Origin: Gammaproteobacteria bacterium
GTDB taxonomy: Bacteria > Gemmatimonadota > Gemmatimonadetes > Longimicrobiales > Gaopeijiaceae
Reading direction: 5' to 3'
NCBI GenBank assembly: GCA_028821195.1
Contig: JAPPHB010000053.1
Coordinates: 1 to 47,790 of the forward strand
Length of the DNA: 47,790 nucleotides
Each line of letters opens with the position of its first letter. Within the stretch, counting starts at the first letter, position 1. The notes beneath the pieces were generated by a model. It saw only the letters and a list, made by a program, of their open reading frames with translations, was not told the origin of the DNA and did no database searches. The translations under genes and the position numbers were made by a program. Of the stretch, positions 15,380 to 24,600 are shown in pieces.

Positions 15380-17620
15380 TTACCCGTCCTCTCCGAGCAG
15401 CTCCCGCATCTCCTCTTCCGTGAGGCCGATGCTGTCGAAGTCGATGTCCTCCTCGGGGTCGGCGGGACCGGGAGGAGGAGGGGGCGTGGAGCCGCGGGCG
15501 ACTGACCCGGATGTGACGCCGGGTGCCGTGACGGCGCGCGTGGTTCGGGATGGCGTTGCTACGGGTGCTGGCCCGGGCGCCGTGGTCCCGGGCGCGGCCT
15601 GCGTTCCAGTCGCCGCCTCGTCGGCTTTCCTCGGCTGCCTGCGCTTCTTCAGTGGGCGCTGCGAGATCGGCCTGCCCAACCACGAACCCAGCACCTCGGC
15701 CAGTTCCGTCGTGTCCCGGCTGCGGAAGAAGTAGCTTCGTCCGTTGACGGGACGCAGGTGGATGCCGGGGCCGATCAGCCCGAACGCGAGCGGAGGGCTC
15801 CGCAGGATCCCGCGGCTCAGCCAGGCGCCGAGGCCGCGCTCCAGCGCAATCTCCTCGATGTCGTCGGCCTTGAGAATGCGTGAGCGCCAGGCGCGCGACT
15901 TGATGCGGATGTGGTCCTCGAAGATGAGCAGCTTGCGCGGGGGCCACGCCGCCAGAACCGCGGAGCCGGCGAGCAGGATGACGAAGACGCCGCCGATGCC
16001 GGCATGCTGGATCACGTAGTCATCGACGGGCAGGAGCCAGCGGTCCAACCCCAAGCCGATCCCTGCCGCGGCGATGCGTCCCAGAGCGAGCGTGACCGCG
16101 ATCAACCCGAGCGCGTACGCGGTTCGCAGCACCACCGGCAGCCGGAAATGAGCGACGTAGCGGATGTCCTTCATCCGGACAGGCCTGGTCAGCGCCCACG
16201 CGACCAACCTCAGCGTGATCCAGACCAGAACGGCCACCGCCAGCACGGCCATCCCCTGGCTGACCGGCTGCGGTCGCGACACCGACAGGACCTGGCGAGA
16301 CGCGTCGAAGGCGCGCGCGGAAAAAGACGCGACCTGGCTCTGGCTCAGATTCTGGTAGAAAGAGAGGACGTCGGGAAAGTCGGTGAAGGTGGCCGGGTCG
16401 TAGAAGACCTGGCGGGTCCAGGCATTCAAGGCGTCCGCGGTCCGATTTGCGCCGCGCAGCCGTTCGATCACGGCGGCACGATCCGCTTCGAACTCGGCCG
16501 TGGCGAGCGAGCCCGAACGCAGGTATTCGATCTCCTCTTCGATGATCGCGCTGGCGAAGTCGAAGTCGTCTTCGTCGATGCGGCTGCTCACCTGCAGATA
16601 CGCCGCCGGCCCGCGCATCACCAGGTTGGCGCTCGCGCCGTACACGGCCTTGCGCTCGCCGTAGCGCAGGCGCTGGTTGAGCCGGCGGTTGAGCAGGTCG
16701 CGGACGAACATCGCCGTCAGCAGCTCGTCGGAGCTGGCGTAGAAGAGCTTGTGGCGCGACTGGTAGCCGGCCGTCGACTGGAATCCCCACCGGTACGTGG
16801 ACCGCCCGCGCCCCGGGTCCTCGGCTGTGGTCGCCCACCGCTCCGCCGGCCGCGCGGGGATTGACCCGAAGGTGCGCCGCGCGCGTTCGAGCGCGTCGTC
16901 CCGGTCGAGGTCGCCGACGATCGTGACGGTCATGACCGCGGGCGAGTAGTACTGGTCGTAGAAGCCGCGCAGATCCTCCGGGGTGATGCCCTGCAGGCTC
17001 CGCCACATGTCCGGAAAGGGGGCGCGCAGCCGCTCGACGCCGAACTCGCGCTCCCAGAAGTCGGGGAACGCGAGCCACCCCGGGTTGAACGCGGCCACGA
17101 GGTGATCGAAGAGCTCGCGCGGGCGGGCGCGTATCTCGTTCTCGACCGGCTGCCGCCCGCGGTCCACCACGGCCGGGTCCATCTCGTGCGGGGAGAGGAT
17201 GCCGGCCAGCCACTCGATGGCGAACAGCCCGTGCTCCTGGCCGATGGTCACGTAGTACCAGGTGCGGTCGCGGTAGGTGAAGCCGTTGCGGCGCCCGCCG
17301 ATCCCTTCCACCGCGTCCTTGATCTCCTGCTCGGTGCGGCCGTCGTGGTCGGCGAAGAGCATGTGCTCGGTGAAGTGGGCGAGCTGCTCCTTGCCCGGCG
17401 GATCCGCGTCGGAACCCACCGGCACCCCCACGCTCACTGAGACGTTGGGCGCGCCGGGAAGCTGCTTGAACCAGACCTTGACGCCGTTGGAGAGGAAGTG
17501 GGTCTCGAAGCCGGCGAAGGGGTTGGATCCTGTCTCCTGGCCCGCGCCTCGCCCCGCGGCAAGCAGCACGGCCAGCGCCAAGCCGAGGACGAGGCCGGGA
17601 CTCCTGTGCGGACGTGCCAT
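15380..17620 (-). CDS. M16 zinc peptidase fused to membrane helices and a PH-like C-terminal domain
   Basis: The 746-residue protein has a signal peptide (GLVLGLALAVLLAAGRGAGQ). An M16 peptidase domain contains the inverted zinc motif HFTEH at residues 82-86 and a downstream Glu ligand near 160-162 (VENEIRARP). The second M16 half contains FYDQYYSPAVMTVTIVGDLD, RRTFGSIPAR, LLNRRLNQRLRYGERKAVYG and VSSRIDEDDFDFASAIIEEE. From about residue 455, hydrophobic segments follow (MAVLAVAVLVWITLRLVAWA, ALGLIAVTLALGRIAAAGIG, GVFVILLAGSAVLAAW). A region like a bacterial PH domain then reads LLIFEDHIRIKSRAWRSRIL and KADDIEEIALERGLGAWLSR. The end is a Pro-rich linker and an acidic tail. The peptidase would face the periplasm and the PH-like part the cytoplasm. 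This fusion is unusual for M16 proteins. Confidence 0.85.
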   Translation of the reverse strand: MARPHRSPGLVLGLALAVLLAAGRGAGQETGSNPFAGFETHFLSNGVKVWFKQLPGAPNVSVSVGVPVGSDADPPGKEQLAHFTEHMLFADHDGRTEQEIKDAVEGIGGRRNGFTYRDRTWYYVTIGQEHGLFAIEWLAGILSPHEMDPAVVDRGRQPVENEIRARPRELFDHLVAAFNPGWLAFPDFWEREFGVERLRAPFPDMWRSLQGITPEDLRGFYDQYYSPAVMTVTIVGDLDRDDALERARRTFGSIPARPAERWATTAEDPGRGRSTYRWGFQSTAGYQSRHKLFYASSDELLTAMFVRDLLNRRLNQRLRYGERKAVYGASANLVMRGPAAYLQVSSRIDEDDFDFASAIIEEEIEYLRSGSLATAEFEADRAAVIERLRGANRTADALNAWTRQVFYDPATFTDFPDVLSFYQNLSQSQVASFSARAFDASRQVLSVSRPQPVSQGMAVLAVAVLVWITLRLVAWALTRPVRMKDIRYVAHFRLPVVLRTAYALGLIAVTLALGRIAAAGIGLGLDRWLLPVDDYVIQHAGIGGVFVILLAGSAVLAAWPPRKLLIFEDHIRIKSRAWRSRILKADDIEEIALERGLGAWLSRGILRSPPLAFGLIGPGIHLRPVNGRSYFFRSRDTTELAEVLGSWLGRPISQRPLKKRRQPRKADEAATGTQAAPGTTAPGPAPVATPSRTTRAVTAPGVTSGSVARGSTPPPPPGPADPEEDIDFDSIGLTEEEMRELLGEDG

Positions 17621-17632
17621 CCTGGCTTGGAG

Positions 17633-18514
17633 TCAGCCCGCGAGCGTACGCTCGAAGTAGGCCTTGAGCCGGTCCCATGCATCCCGCGCGGGAGCCGTGC
17701 GCAGATCGGGATCGCCGTCCACGCGCAGCCAGAAGCCATGGTTGACCGCGTCGTAGATATGCACGTCGTTCTCGATGCCCTGGGCGCGCAGCGCGTCCAC
17801 GAACTGGTTCACCTGGTCGGGCGGGGGGCCGGTGTCCATCTCCGCGAAGGTGCCGTACACCTCGTGATCGATCGCCGCCAGCACCTCCGGATCGGTGACC
17901 AGCCGCCCGTAGAAGATCGCGGTGGCGTCGTGATGCTCGCCCCCCAGCGCGTAACTGAGCGCGATGCCGCCGCCGAAACACCACCCCATGGTGCCGATGG
18001 CTCCGGTTACGTCGTCACGCGCGCGCAGGAAACTCACCGCCTCGTTCAGGTTGGCGATGACGGCGTCCGGATCGGCGTTCGCCTCCGCGATCAGCGCCAT
18101 GTTCTCTTCGGGACTGGAGCCGGTCCGGCCCTGGAAGAGATCCGCGGCGAGCGCCACGTACCCTTCGTCGGCCATGGCGTCGGCGACCTGCCGGACCCGG
18201 TCCACCAGCCCGTTCCACTCATGAATCAGAACCAGCGCCGGAAAGGGGCCCTCCCCTCCGGGCACCGCCAGGTACCCGCGTGTTGCCTCGTCCCCCGCGA
18301 GATAGTGCACGTCCTGCCCGCGCGGCGCGGGCGCCGTGCCGAGGATCGCCGCCGGGAGCCCGGCATCATCCGCGGAGCCCATTTCGATGCGGACTTCCAT
18401 GCCGCCGGAACCATCGGAGCCCGCGCCGCTGTCCGACGCGGGCGCGCAGGCAAGGAGTGAGAAAAGGAGGCTGAAGCCGAGGACGCGTGACGGATGGAGC
18501 GTGACGGAGTTCAT
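17633..18514 (-). CDS. Dienelactone hydrolase family lipoprotein
   Basis: The 293-residue alpha/beta hydrolase has the lipoprotein signal MNSVTLHPSRVLGFSLLFSL ending in LLAC, with the lipidated Cys at 23. DLH family landmarks are LVLIHEWNGL (oxyanion and Glu region), YVALAADLFQGRTG, the nucleophile elbow GTMGWCFGGG with Cys179, FAEMDTGPP with the probable Asp, and AVNHGFWLR with the catalytic His. ATG 18514 is preceded by AGGGAGGG, which decides the start over the longer frame from 18664. The stop lies 12 bp upstream of the M16 gene start on the same strand, so the two are probably one operon. The natural substrate is not indicated. Confidence 0.9.
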   Translation of the reverse strand: MNSVTLHPSRVLGFSLLFSLLACAPASDSGAGSDGSGGMEVRIEMGSADDAGLPAAILGTAPAPRGQDVHYLAGDEATRGYLAVPGGEGPFPALVLIHEWNGLVDRVRQVADAMADEGYVALAADLFQGRTGSSPEENMALIAEANADPDAVIANLNEAVSFLRARDDVTGAIGTMGWCFGGGIALSYALGGEHHDATAIFYGRLVTDPEVLAAIDHEVYGTFAEMDTGPPPDQVNQFVDALRAQGIENDVHIYDAVNHGFWLRVDGDPDLRTAPARDAWDRLKAYFERTLAG

Positions 18515-18591
18515 TTTCCCTCCCTGTGGATATGACTGCGGGCACGGCCGGCAGGAATCGAAACCACGGTAAGGCGCAGCCGTCGGCGACG

Positions 18592-19149
18592 TTATCGGGG
18601 CTCGGCGCGCTCTCCCCTGTACTCCACGTGAAGCCGCGGCGTTCGTTCGTTCACGCGAATCCACATGCGAACTTCGTCATACGGAGGCTCCGGGTTTCCG
18701 AACCCCATGCGCCATTCCTCCCGATGATAGTTGTAGACGAAGTACTCGCAGTCGGACTCGTAGACGGGCCGGGGCGCGTTCCTGCGTGACGGCAGCTCGC
18801 CCTGCCGCTCGAGGCCGGGATAGGTGCGCTGGATATCGCGGCTCAGGAGATCCCAGATGGTCTGGCAGCTCTCGAGCGGCATCACCATCACGTAGGCGCC
18901 TTCGACCAGCTCCCCCGTATCGGGATGGAAGTAGTAGCCGGCGAGGGCCTGGCGGCCCAGAAGCCGGGCTTCCGTCGAGTAGATGCGAAGCCCTTCGCGC
19001 TCGCCCACCTGCTCGTTGCCGGCAAGCTCGGGGATGTCCTCGACCCGGCTGCCCCAGGGGTGTCCCCGGAAGCCGTCGACGATGGGTTCCTGAGCGGCGG
19101 CGGGTACCGCGACCGCGGTCAGGACCGCGACGAGAACGATGCGACGCAT
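18592..19149 (-). CDS. Secreted hypothetical protein
   Basis: About 185 residues from ATG 19149 (MRRIVLVAVLTAVAVPAAAQ, a clear Sec signal). ATG 19167 and 19161 are in frame and would only lengthen the n-region. The mature part opens with IVDGFRGHPWGSRVEDIP, resembling the FRGxxWGxxxxD start of a family of small secreted proteins whose role I do not know. One or two cysteines (ESCQTIW, YESDCEYFVYN) could form a disulfide. It lies between the dienelactone hydrolase and the aldolase on the same strand. No function is assigned. Confidence 0.7.
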   Translation of the reverse strand: MRRIVLVAVLTAVAVPAAAQEPIVDGFRGHPWGSRVEDIPELAGNEQVGEREGLRIYSTEARLLGRQALAGYYFHPDTGELVEGAYVMVMPLESCQTIWDLLSRDIQRTYPGLERQGELPSRRNAPRPVYESDCEYFVYNYHREEWRMGFGNPEPPYDEVRMWIRVNERTPRLHVEYRGERAEPR

Positions 19150-19198
19150 GTGGTAGGGCATGTGCACAAACTAGCGCGTTGACCGCGGTGCCGTCGAA

Positions 19199-19999
19199 TC
19201 ACTCGGCGTAGTCCTGGCCCTCCGCGTCCAGAACTTCCTTCATTCCTTCGAGATAGCCGGATTCGCCCCAGGACTCGATGGATAGTTCGGCGTTGTGTTT
19301 CGCGGCCGCGATCGGGATCGGGCGAATCTTGCGGCCCGCCTGGAGCACGAGCAGTTCGTTCATGCAGGCCCGCTCCAGTTGATAGAGCCACAGAATCGTC
19401 TTCTCGATGGTGTCCCCAACGACGAGCACGCCGTGGTTCGCGAGAAAGAGCACCCGCTTGTCGCCGAGTGCCTCGGCCATGCGCTCGCCCTCGTCGGATT
19501 CGGTGACCAGCCCCTCGTACCCGAAGTAGGCGCAGTTCCCGTAGAACACAGCCGCGTTCTGGCTCCCGCGCTCATCGAACCTCCACCCGTCGATGGAGGC
19601 GAGGGCCGTGCTGTATGGCCCGTGGACGTGCAGCGCGCACACGATGTCGGGCCGCGCGCGCTGGATGGGATGGTGGATCGCCCACGCGCTCACGTTCAGC
19701 CGCCCCTCGCTGCCGAACGGCTTGCCGTCCGGCCCGACCTCGACGAGGCTGCTCGCCGTCACGCGCGAGAAATGCGTCTGCCCCGGCGTGATGAGCAGGT
19801 GTCCGGGTCTGCCCGGCACCTTGCAGCTGAAGTGGTTCCAGGTACCCTCGTGCATATTTTCCTGCACCGCGATGCGATGCACCGCGGCGAAGTCGACGCG
19901 CGCCCTGCGAATCGCGATTTCGTCGAGTCCGGCCCGCGCCGTCGAGGCCATCTCAGTCGCCGACGATGCCGGCGCGACAGGGTTCGTGCCGACAATCAA
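19199..19999 (-). CDS. Class II aldolase/adducin family protein
   Basis: The 266-residue soluble protein has the fold of fuculose-phosphate aldolase and adducin head domains. It shows NMHEGTWNHFSCKVPGRPGH, LLITPGQTHFSRVTASSLVE, then the zinc motif ALHVHGPYSTALAS with paired His, and VLFLANHGVLVVGDT with the third His. The family includes aldolases, epimerases and decarboxylases, so the exact reaction is unclear. The start at 19999 overlaps the stop of the coiled-coil gene as ATGA, implying translational coupling. The N-terminal ~25 residues (VAPASSATEMASTA) are low complexity; a later start near residue 17 is possible. Confidence 0.88.
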   Translation of the reverse strand: MIVGTNPVAPASSATEMASTARAGLDEIAIRRARVDFAAVHRIAVQENMHEGTWNHFSCKVPGRPGHLLITPGQTHFSRVTASSLVEVGPDGKPFGSEGRLNVSAWAIHHPIQRARPDIVCALHVHGPYSTALASIDGWRFDERGSQNAAVFYGNCAYFGYEGLVTESDEGERMAEALGDKRVLFLANHGVLVVGDTIEKTILWLYQLERACMNELLVLQAGRKIRPIPIAAAKHNAELSIESWGESGYLEGMKEVLDAEGQDYAE

Positions 20000-20517
20000 A
20001 AGACCAGCGCCTCCAGCGCGACGAGGATTCCCAGCGCCAGGCTCACGATGCCACCCAGCTTGATCGTCATGCGGTGTTCGAGCGCGCGCATGTCGGATCG
20101 CAGGGACTCCTCCATCCGCTGCATGTCCCCCCGGAGCGACTTCTCCATCTGCTCCATATCCCCCCGGAGCGCCGCTTCGGTCTTCTCCAGGTCCCCCCGG
20201 AGCGCCGCTTCGGTCTTCTCCAGGTCCCCGCGAACCCCGGTGATCTCCGCCCGCAGGGACGCCTCGGTCTGCTCCAAGTCCCCGCGCAGCGACGCCAAGT
20301 CCCCGCGCAGCGACGCCAGGTCCCCGCGCAGCGACGCCTCCAACTGCTGCATTTCACGACGCAGCACCTCTTCGGTTGCCTTCACATGGCGCTTGGTGGC
20401 CAGGCTCTCGTCCACACACTGCGCGAAGGTGTCCACGAGCACGCGAGCCTGATCCTCGCTGAAGCCCGCTTCCTGCCGCAGTCTGGTGGCGGCGCTGAGG
20501 GTGTCGAAGGCGATCAT
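19996..20517 (-). CDS. DUF1640-like coiled-coil protein with C-terminal membrane anchor
   Basis: The 173-residue protein opens MIAFDTLSAATRLRQEAGFS, followed by EDQARVLVDTFAQCV, the pattern of DUF1640/CCDC90-like proteins. A long heptad region is made of near-identical units such as SLRGDLASLRGDLASLRGDL, EKTEAALRGDLEKTEAALRG and MEQMEKSLRGDMQRMEESLR. It ends in one membrane helix, IVSLALGILVALEALVF. The underlying DNA is visibly repetitive over about 20115-20340. ATG 20517 gives the family N-terminus; the longer frame to 20976 is not supported. Homologs form trimeric or multimeric coiled coils on membranes. The functional link to the overlapping aldolase gene is unknown. Confidence 0.82.
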   Translation of the reverse strand: MIAFDTLSAATRLRQEAGFSEDQARVLVDTFAQCVDESLATKRHVKATEEVLRREMQQLEASLRGDLASLRGDLASLRGDLEQTEASLRAEITGVRGDLEKTEAALRGDLEKTEAALRGDMEQMEKSLRGDMQRMEESLRSDMRALEHRMTIKLGGIVSLALGILVALEALVF

Positions 20518-20625
20518 GGTCTCCCTAATGTTGTCGCTTGCTGCCGCAATTGCCAGAACGCGGCCCAAGGCGAGATCGGCGAGCAATGGGCGATTCGCAA
20601 TCTGGCAGTCCATGGCCGGCGGACG

Positions 20626-20642
20626 AATGGCGGAATGGGACG
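20626..20642 (+). repeat. 17-nt exact match to an inverse copy at 47424-47440
   Basis: AATGGCGGAATGGGACG occurs here and, in reverse complement, at 47424-47440. Downstream similarity continues as GACTTCGA in both copies. It lies in the divergent region between the coiled-coil gene and the creatininase-like gene. It is probably a scattered member of the repeat family flanking the integrase; one exact 17-mer in 48 kb is hard to get by chance. Confidence 0.5.
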
Positions 20643-20752
20643 ACGGAGGCGACTTCGACCGCGCGGGCGGCCCGGTCTTGCCGGTACGCTTCCGCGCGCG
20701 CATGGTCATGACACGTCCCGTAGCCGTTGTTCCGCCCGTCTGGAGGCTCGTA

Positions 20753-21613
20753 ATGAGAACATCATCACTGACCACATTTGCTCTCGCCGTCACCGTCTCC
20801 TTCGCGGCCAGTGCCGGGGAGGCCGCCGCCCAGGGCGAGAACATGCAGGACATGATGGAGTTCGAGCGCCCCATCGCGGCTCTCGACAACATCTGGATTG
20901 AAGAATTGACCATGCTCGAGGTCCGGGACGCGCTGCGCGAGGGCACCAATACCGCCCTCATTCTGACCGGCGGCATCGAGGAGAACGGGCCCTACCTCAC
21001 CACCGGCAAGCACAACCACGTGCTGCGGGTCATGGGTGACGCGATCGCGCGCCGGCTCGGCAACACCCTGGTAGCGCCCATCGTCACCATCGAGCCCGGC
21101 AACCCCGAGACCGCCAGCTCGCCCGGCGGAATCCGCTTCTCGCAGGAGACCTACCAGGCGGTGCTGCGCGACATGGCGGTCAGCCTCAAGGCCCAGGGAT
21201 TCACGCGCATCTTCATGCTGGGCGACAGCGGCGGGAATCAGCGCGGCATGGCCGCGGTGGCCACCGAACTCTCGGAGAGATGGGCGGACGAAGATGTCGT
21301 GATCGCTCACATCCGCGAGTACTACAACTACGGCGACGTGCTGACCTATCAGCGCGAGATGCTCGGGATCGACGAGGATCCGCGGCTGGAGGGTCTCCAC
21401 GACGACTACTACATCACGTCGATCATCATGAACGACGACCCGCAGCATGTGCGCCTCCAGCAACGCATCGCAGCCGACAAGGCGTCGATCAACGGCATCA
21501 GCATCCTGCCTGCCGAGCGGACGATCGAGCACGGCAGGAGGCTGATCGAGTTCCGCACCGACGCGACCGTGGAGGCAATTCACAGAGTGCTGATGGCGGC
21601 TCGGGGAAGCTGA
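20753..21613 (+). CDS. Secreted creatininase-family protein with non-canonical metal-site residues
   Basis: The 286-residue protein has a Sec signal (MRTSSLTTFALAVTVSFAAS, cleavage near AAAQG). Creatininase-family features include TALILTGGIEENGPYLTTGK, GNTLVAPIVTIEPG, SSPGGIRFSQETYQAVLRDM and IFMLGDSGGNQRGM. Classical creatininases have E-Q-H-G near the first motif, then a D ligand, and a later G-H motif. Here these positions read E-E-N-G, H and G-D-S-G-G-N, so metal binding or chemistry may differ from creatinine amidohydrolase. ATG 20753 follows GGAGGC with good spacing. It stands 64 bp before the sortilin-like gene and may be co-transcribed with it. Creatinine is an unlikely substrate. Confidence 0.82.
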   Translation: MRTSSLTTFALAVTVSFAASAGEAAAQGENMQDMMEFERPIAALDNIWIEELTMLEVRDALREGTNTALILTGGIEENGPYLTTGKHNHVLRVMGDAIARRLGNTLVAPIVTIEPGNPETASSPGGIRFSQETYQAVLRDMAVSLKAQGFTRIFMLGDSGGNQRGMAAVATELSERWADEDVVIAHIREYYNYGDVLTYQREMLGIDEDPRLEGLHDDYYITSIIMNDDPQHVRLQQRIAADKASINGISILPAERTIEHGRRLIEFRTDATVEAIHRVLMAARGS

Positions 21614-21677
21614 GGTATGCCATTTTGGCAGGCTTTTCTCGCGTCTCGGTGCTTTCAATTCGGCGGAGCCAGGAACC

Positions 21678-24600
21678 ATGACCGTATCCCGCAAGACCGC
21701 ATCCATGGGCGTTTTCCGCATGATCACGCCCGCCGTCCCCGCTCGCCTGGCGCTGTTTGCAACCCTCGCGCTGGCCGCGGGCTTCGCGCTCCCGGCCGTC
21801 CCGCTCTCCGCTCAGGAGGTCCCGGAAGAACATCTGAGCGGCCTCCGCTTCCGCCACATCGGCCCGGTGGGCAACCGGCTCGCGTCGGTGGTGGGGGTGC
21901 CGGGCAACCGGTACACCTACTTCGCGGGGGCGGCCAGCGGCGGCATCTGGCGCAGCGAGGACGCCGGCCTCAACTGGGAGCCGGTGTTCGACGACCAGCC
22001 TGTGCACTCCATCGGCGCGCTCGCGGTGGCGCCCAGCGACCACGCCATCGTGTGGGCGGGGACGGGCGAGTCGTCCATCCGGTCGAACGTCTCCATCGGC
22101 AACGGCATGTGGAAGTCCACCGACGGCGGCGACTCCTGGGCGCACATGGGGCTGGAAGGGACGGGGCGGGTCGGCCGCATCCTCATCCACCCCGCCGATC
22201 CGGACATCGTCTACGTCGCCGCGCTCGGGCACGCGTACCAGCCGTCCGAGGATCGGGGCGTATACCGCACCCTCGACGGGGGCGAGAGCTGGGAGCGGGT
22301 GCTGTTCGTCGACCCGGGGGCGGGCGCATACGAAATGGTGATGGACCCGAACAACCCGCGGAAGATCGTGGCCAGCATATGGGACCTGGACCTCAAGACC
22401 TGGAAGCGGGACAGCGGGGGCCCCGCGAGCGGCATCCACGTGACCATGGACGGGGGCGACACCTGGCGCGAGATCGAGGGCAACGGCCTCCCCACGCGCC
22501 GCATCGGCAAGATCGGGCTCTGCATGTCGGCGTCCGATTCCGACCGCATCTACGCCCTTATCGAGACGGGAGACGGGGTGCCCATCGACGGCGAGGAGAC
22601 CGACTCGGGCGAGCTGTGGAGCACGAGCGACGGGGGCGAAAGCTGGCGCCTCGCCTCATACAGCCATGACCTCGCCACGCGCCAGGCCTACTACACGCGC
22701 TGCGGCGTGGCACCCGACGACCGCGACGAGGTCTACTTCCTGTCGTCCAGCTACAGCGTGAGCCGGAACGGCGGCGAGACCCACGAGACCACCAACTTCC
22801 TCTTCGCCGGGGACGCGCCCGGATGGGACCATCACGACATCTGGAGCGACCCACTGAACGCCGACCGGATCGCAGTCGCCCACGACGGCGGCTTCTCGGT
22901 GAGCGAGAACCGCGGGCGTTCCTGGTTCCGGGTGCAACTGCCCATCGCGCAGATGTACCATGTGACCGCGGACAATGCGATCCCGTACAACGTGCTGGGC
23001 AACCGCCAGGACGGTCCTTCATTCCGGGGCCCCTCCAACTCGCGCATGGGCGGGCTCTTCTCGAACGGGCGCATCCCGCGCGGAGAGTGGCGCGGCGTGG
23101 GCGGAGGCGAGAGCGGGTTCGCGACTCCGGACCCGCGCGATCCCAACATCGTGTGGTCGAGCGCATCCGGGGCCGGAGCCGCAGGTGGAATCGTGGTGCG
23201 CCATGATGTCGTCAGGGGACAGTTTCGGGACGTCGAGGTCTGGCCCATGTCCACATTGGGATGGCCGGCGGAAGACATGCGCTTCCGCTTCCAGTGGACT
23301 TTCCCGCTGCTGCTCTCGCCGCACGATCCCAACACTCTCTACGTCACCAGCCAGCACGTGCACCGCACCCGCAACAACGGGCAGAGCTGGGAGGTGATCA
23401 GCCCCGACCTGTCCACCAACGACAAGTCCCGCCAGACCATCTCCGGAGGGCTGACCCCGGACAACATCGGCGTGGAGTTCTGCTGCGTGATCTACGCCTT
23501 CGACGAGTCGCCGGTGGAGGCGGGCGTGCTGTGGGCGGGCACCAACGACGGGCTCATGCACGTGAGCCGCGACAACGGCGCCAACTGGACCAACGTGACC
23601 GAGAACATCCCCGATCTGCCCCCGGACGGCGTGGTGCGAAGCATCGACGCCTCGCGCTGGGACGCGGGCCGCGCCTACATCACCATCGAGCACCACCAGG
23701 TGGGCGACTTCGAGGCGCGTGCGTACCGCACCGACGACTTCGGCGAGAACTGGACCGCGATTGCCGATGGCGTCGACAACCATCCCGTCGACTATACGCG
23801 GTATCTGCTGGAGGACGCGGTGCGCCCGGGGCTGCTCTATCTGGGAACCGAGAGCTCGCTCTACATCAGCTATGACGACGGCGACACCTGGCAGCGCTTC
23901 ATGCCGGGCCTGCCGCCGACGCCGTACTACGGGATCTTCCAGCAGGAGCACTTCAACGACCTGGTGATCGGAACGTACGGGCGCGGCTACTGGATCCTGG
24001 ACGACCTGGGTCCGGTGCAGCAGTTGACCGACCAGGTGGCCGCGTCGGCCGCGCACCTGTTCGAGCCGCGCGACGCCTACCGCTTCCGCCCGGTGACCGA
24101 GCCCGCGACCATGCTGGGCGATTGGTCCGACGGCGAGAACCCGGAGGGTGAGGCCCCGTTGACCTACTGGCTGGGCGAGGGCGCCGGCACGGTGCAACTG
24201 CGCATCGACGACAGCGCCGGCGAGGAGGTCACGACCCTCGACGGCACCAGCAACGCGGGCTTCAACCGCGTGTGGTGGGACCTGACCGGCGACGGCCCGA
24301 CCGAGATCCGGTTGCGCACGAAGCCCCTCTACTCGGACTGGTTCCCGATGCCGGACGAGGGTTATCGCGTAGGCGGTGGCGGCTTCGGAGGCGGCGGCGG
24401 GCCGCTCCAGCCGCCGGGCACCTATACCGTCACTCTGCTCGTCGACGATGAAGAGATGGGCAGCCAGCCTTTGACCGTCCTGAAGGATCCCAACTCGGAA
24501 GGGACGCTCGCCGACATCGCGGCGCAGACCGATCTGGTGCAGGAGGTCATGGCCGACCGCAACCGCGCCGCGGACATGGTGAACCGAATCGAGTTATTGC

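Noticed and set aside
16020..17984. 654-codon minus-strand ORF
   Set aside because: It overlaps the M16 peptidase gene in another frame and has low-complexity Arg/Gly-rich sequence.
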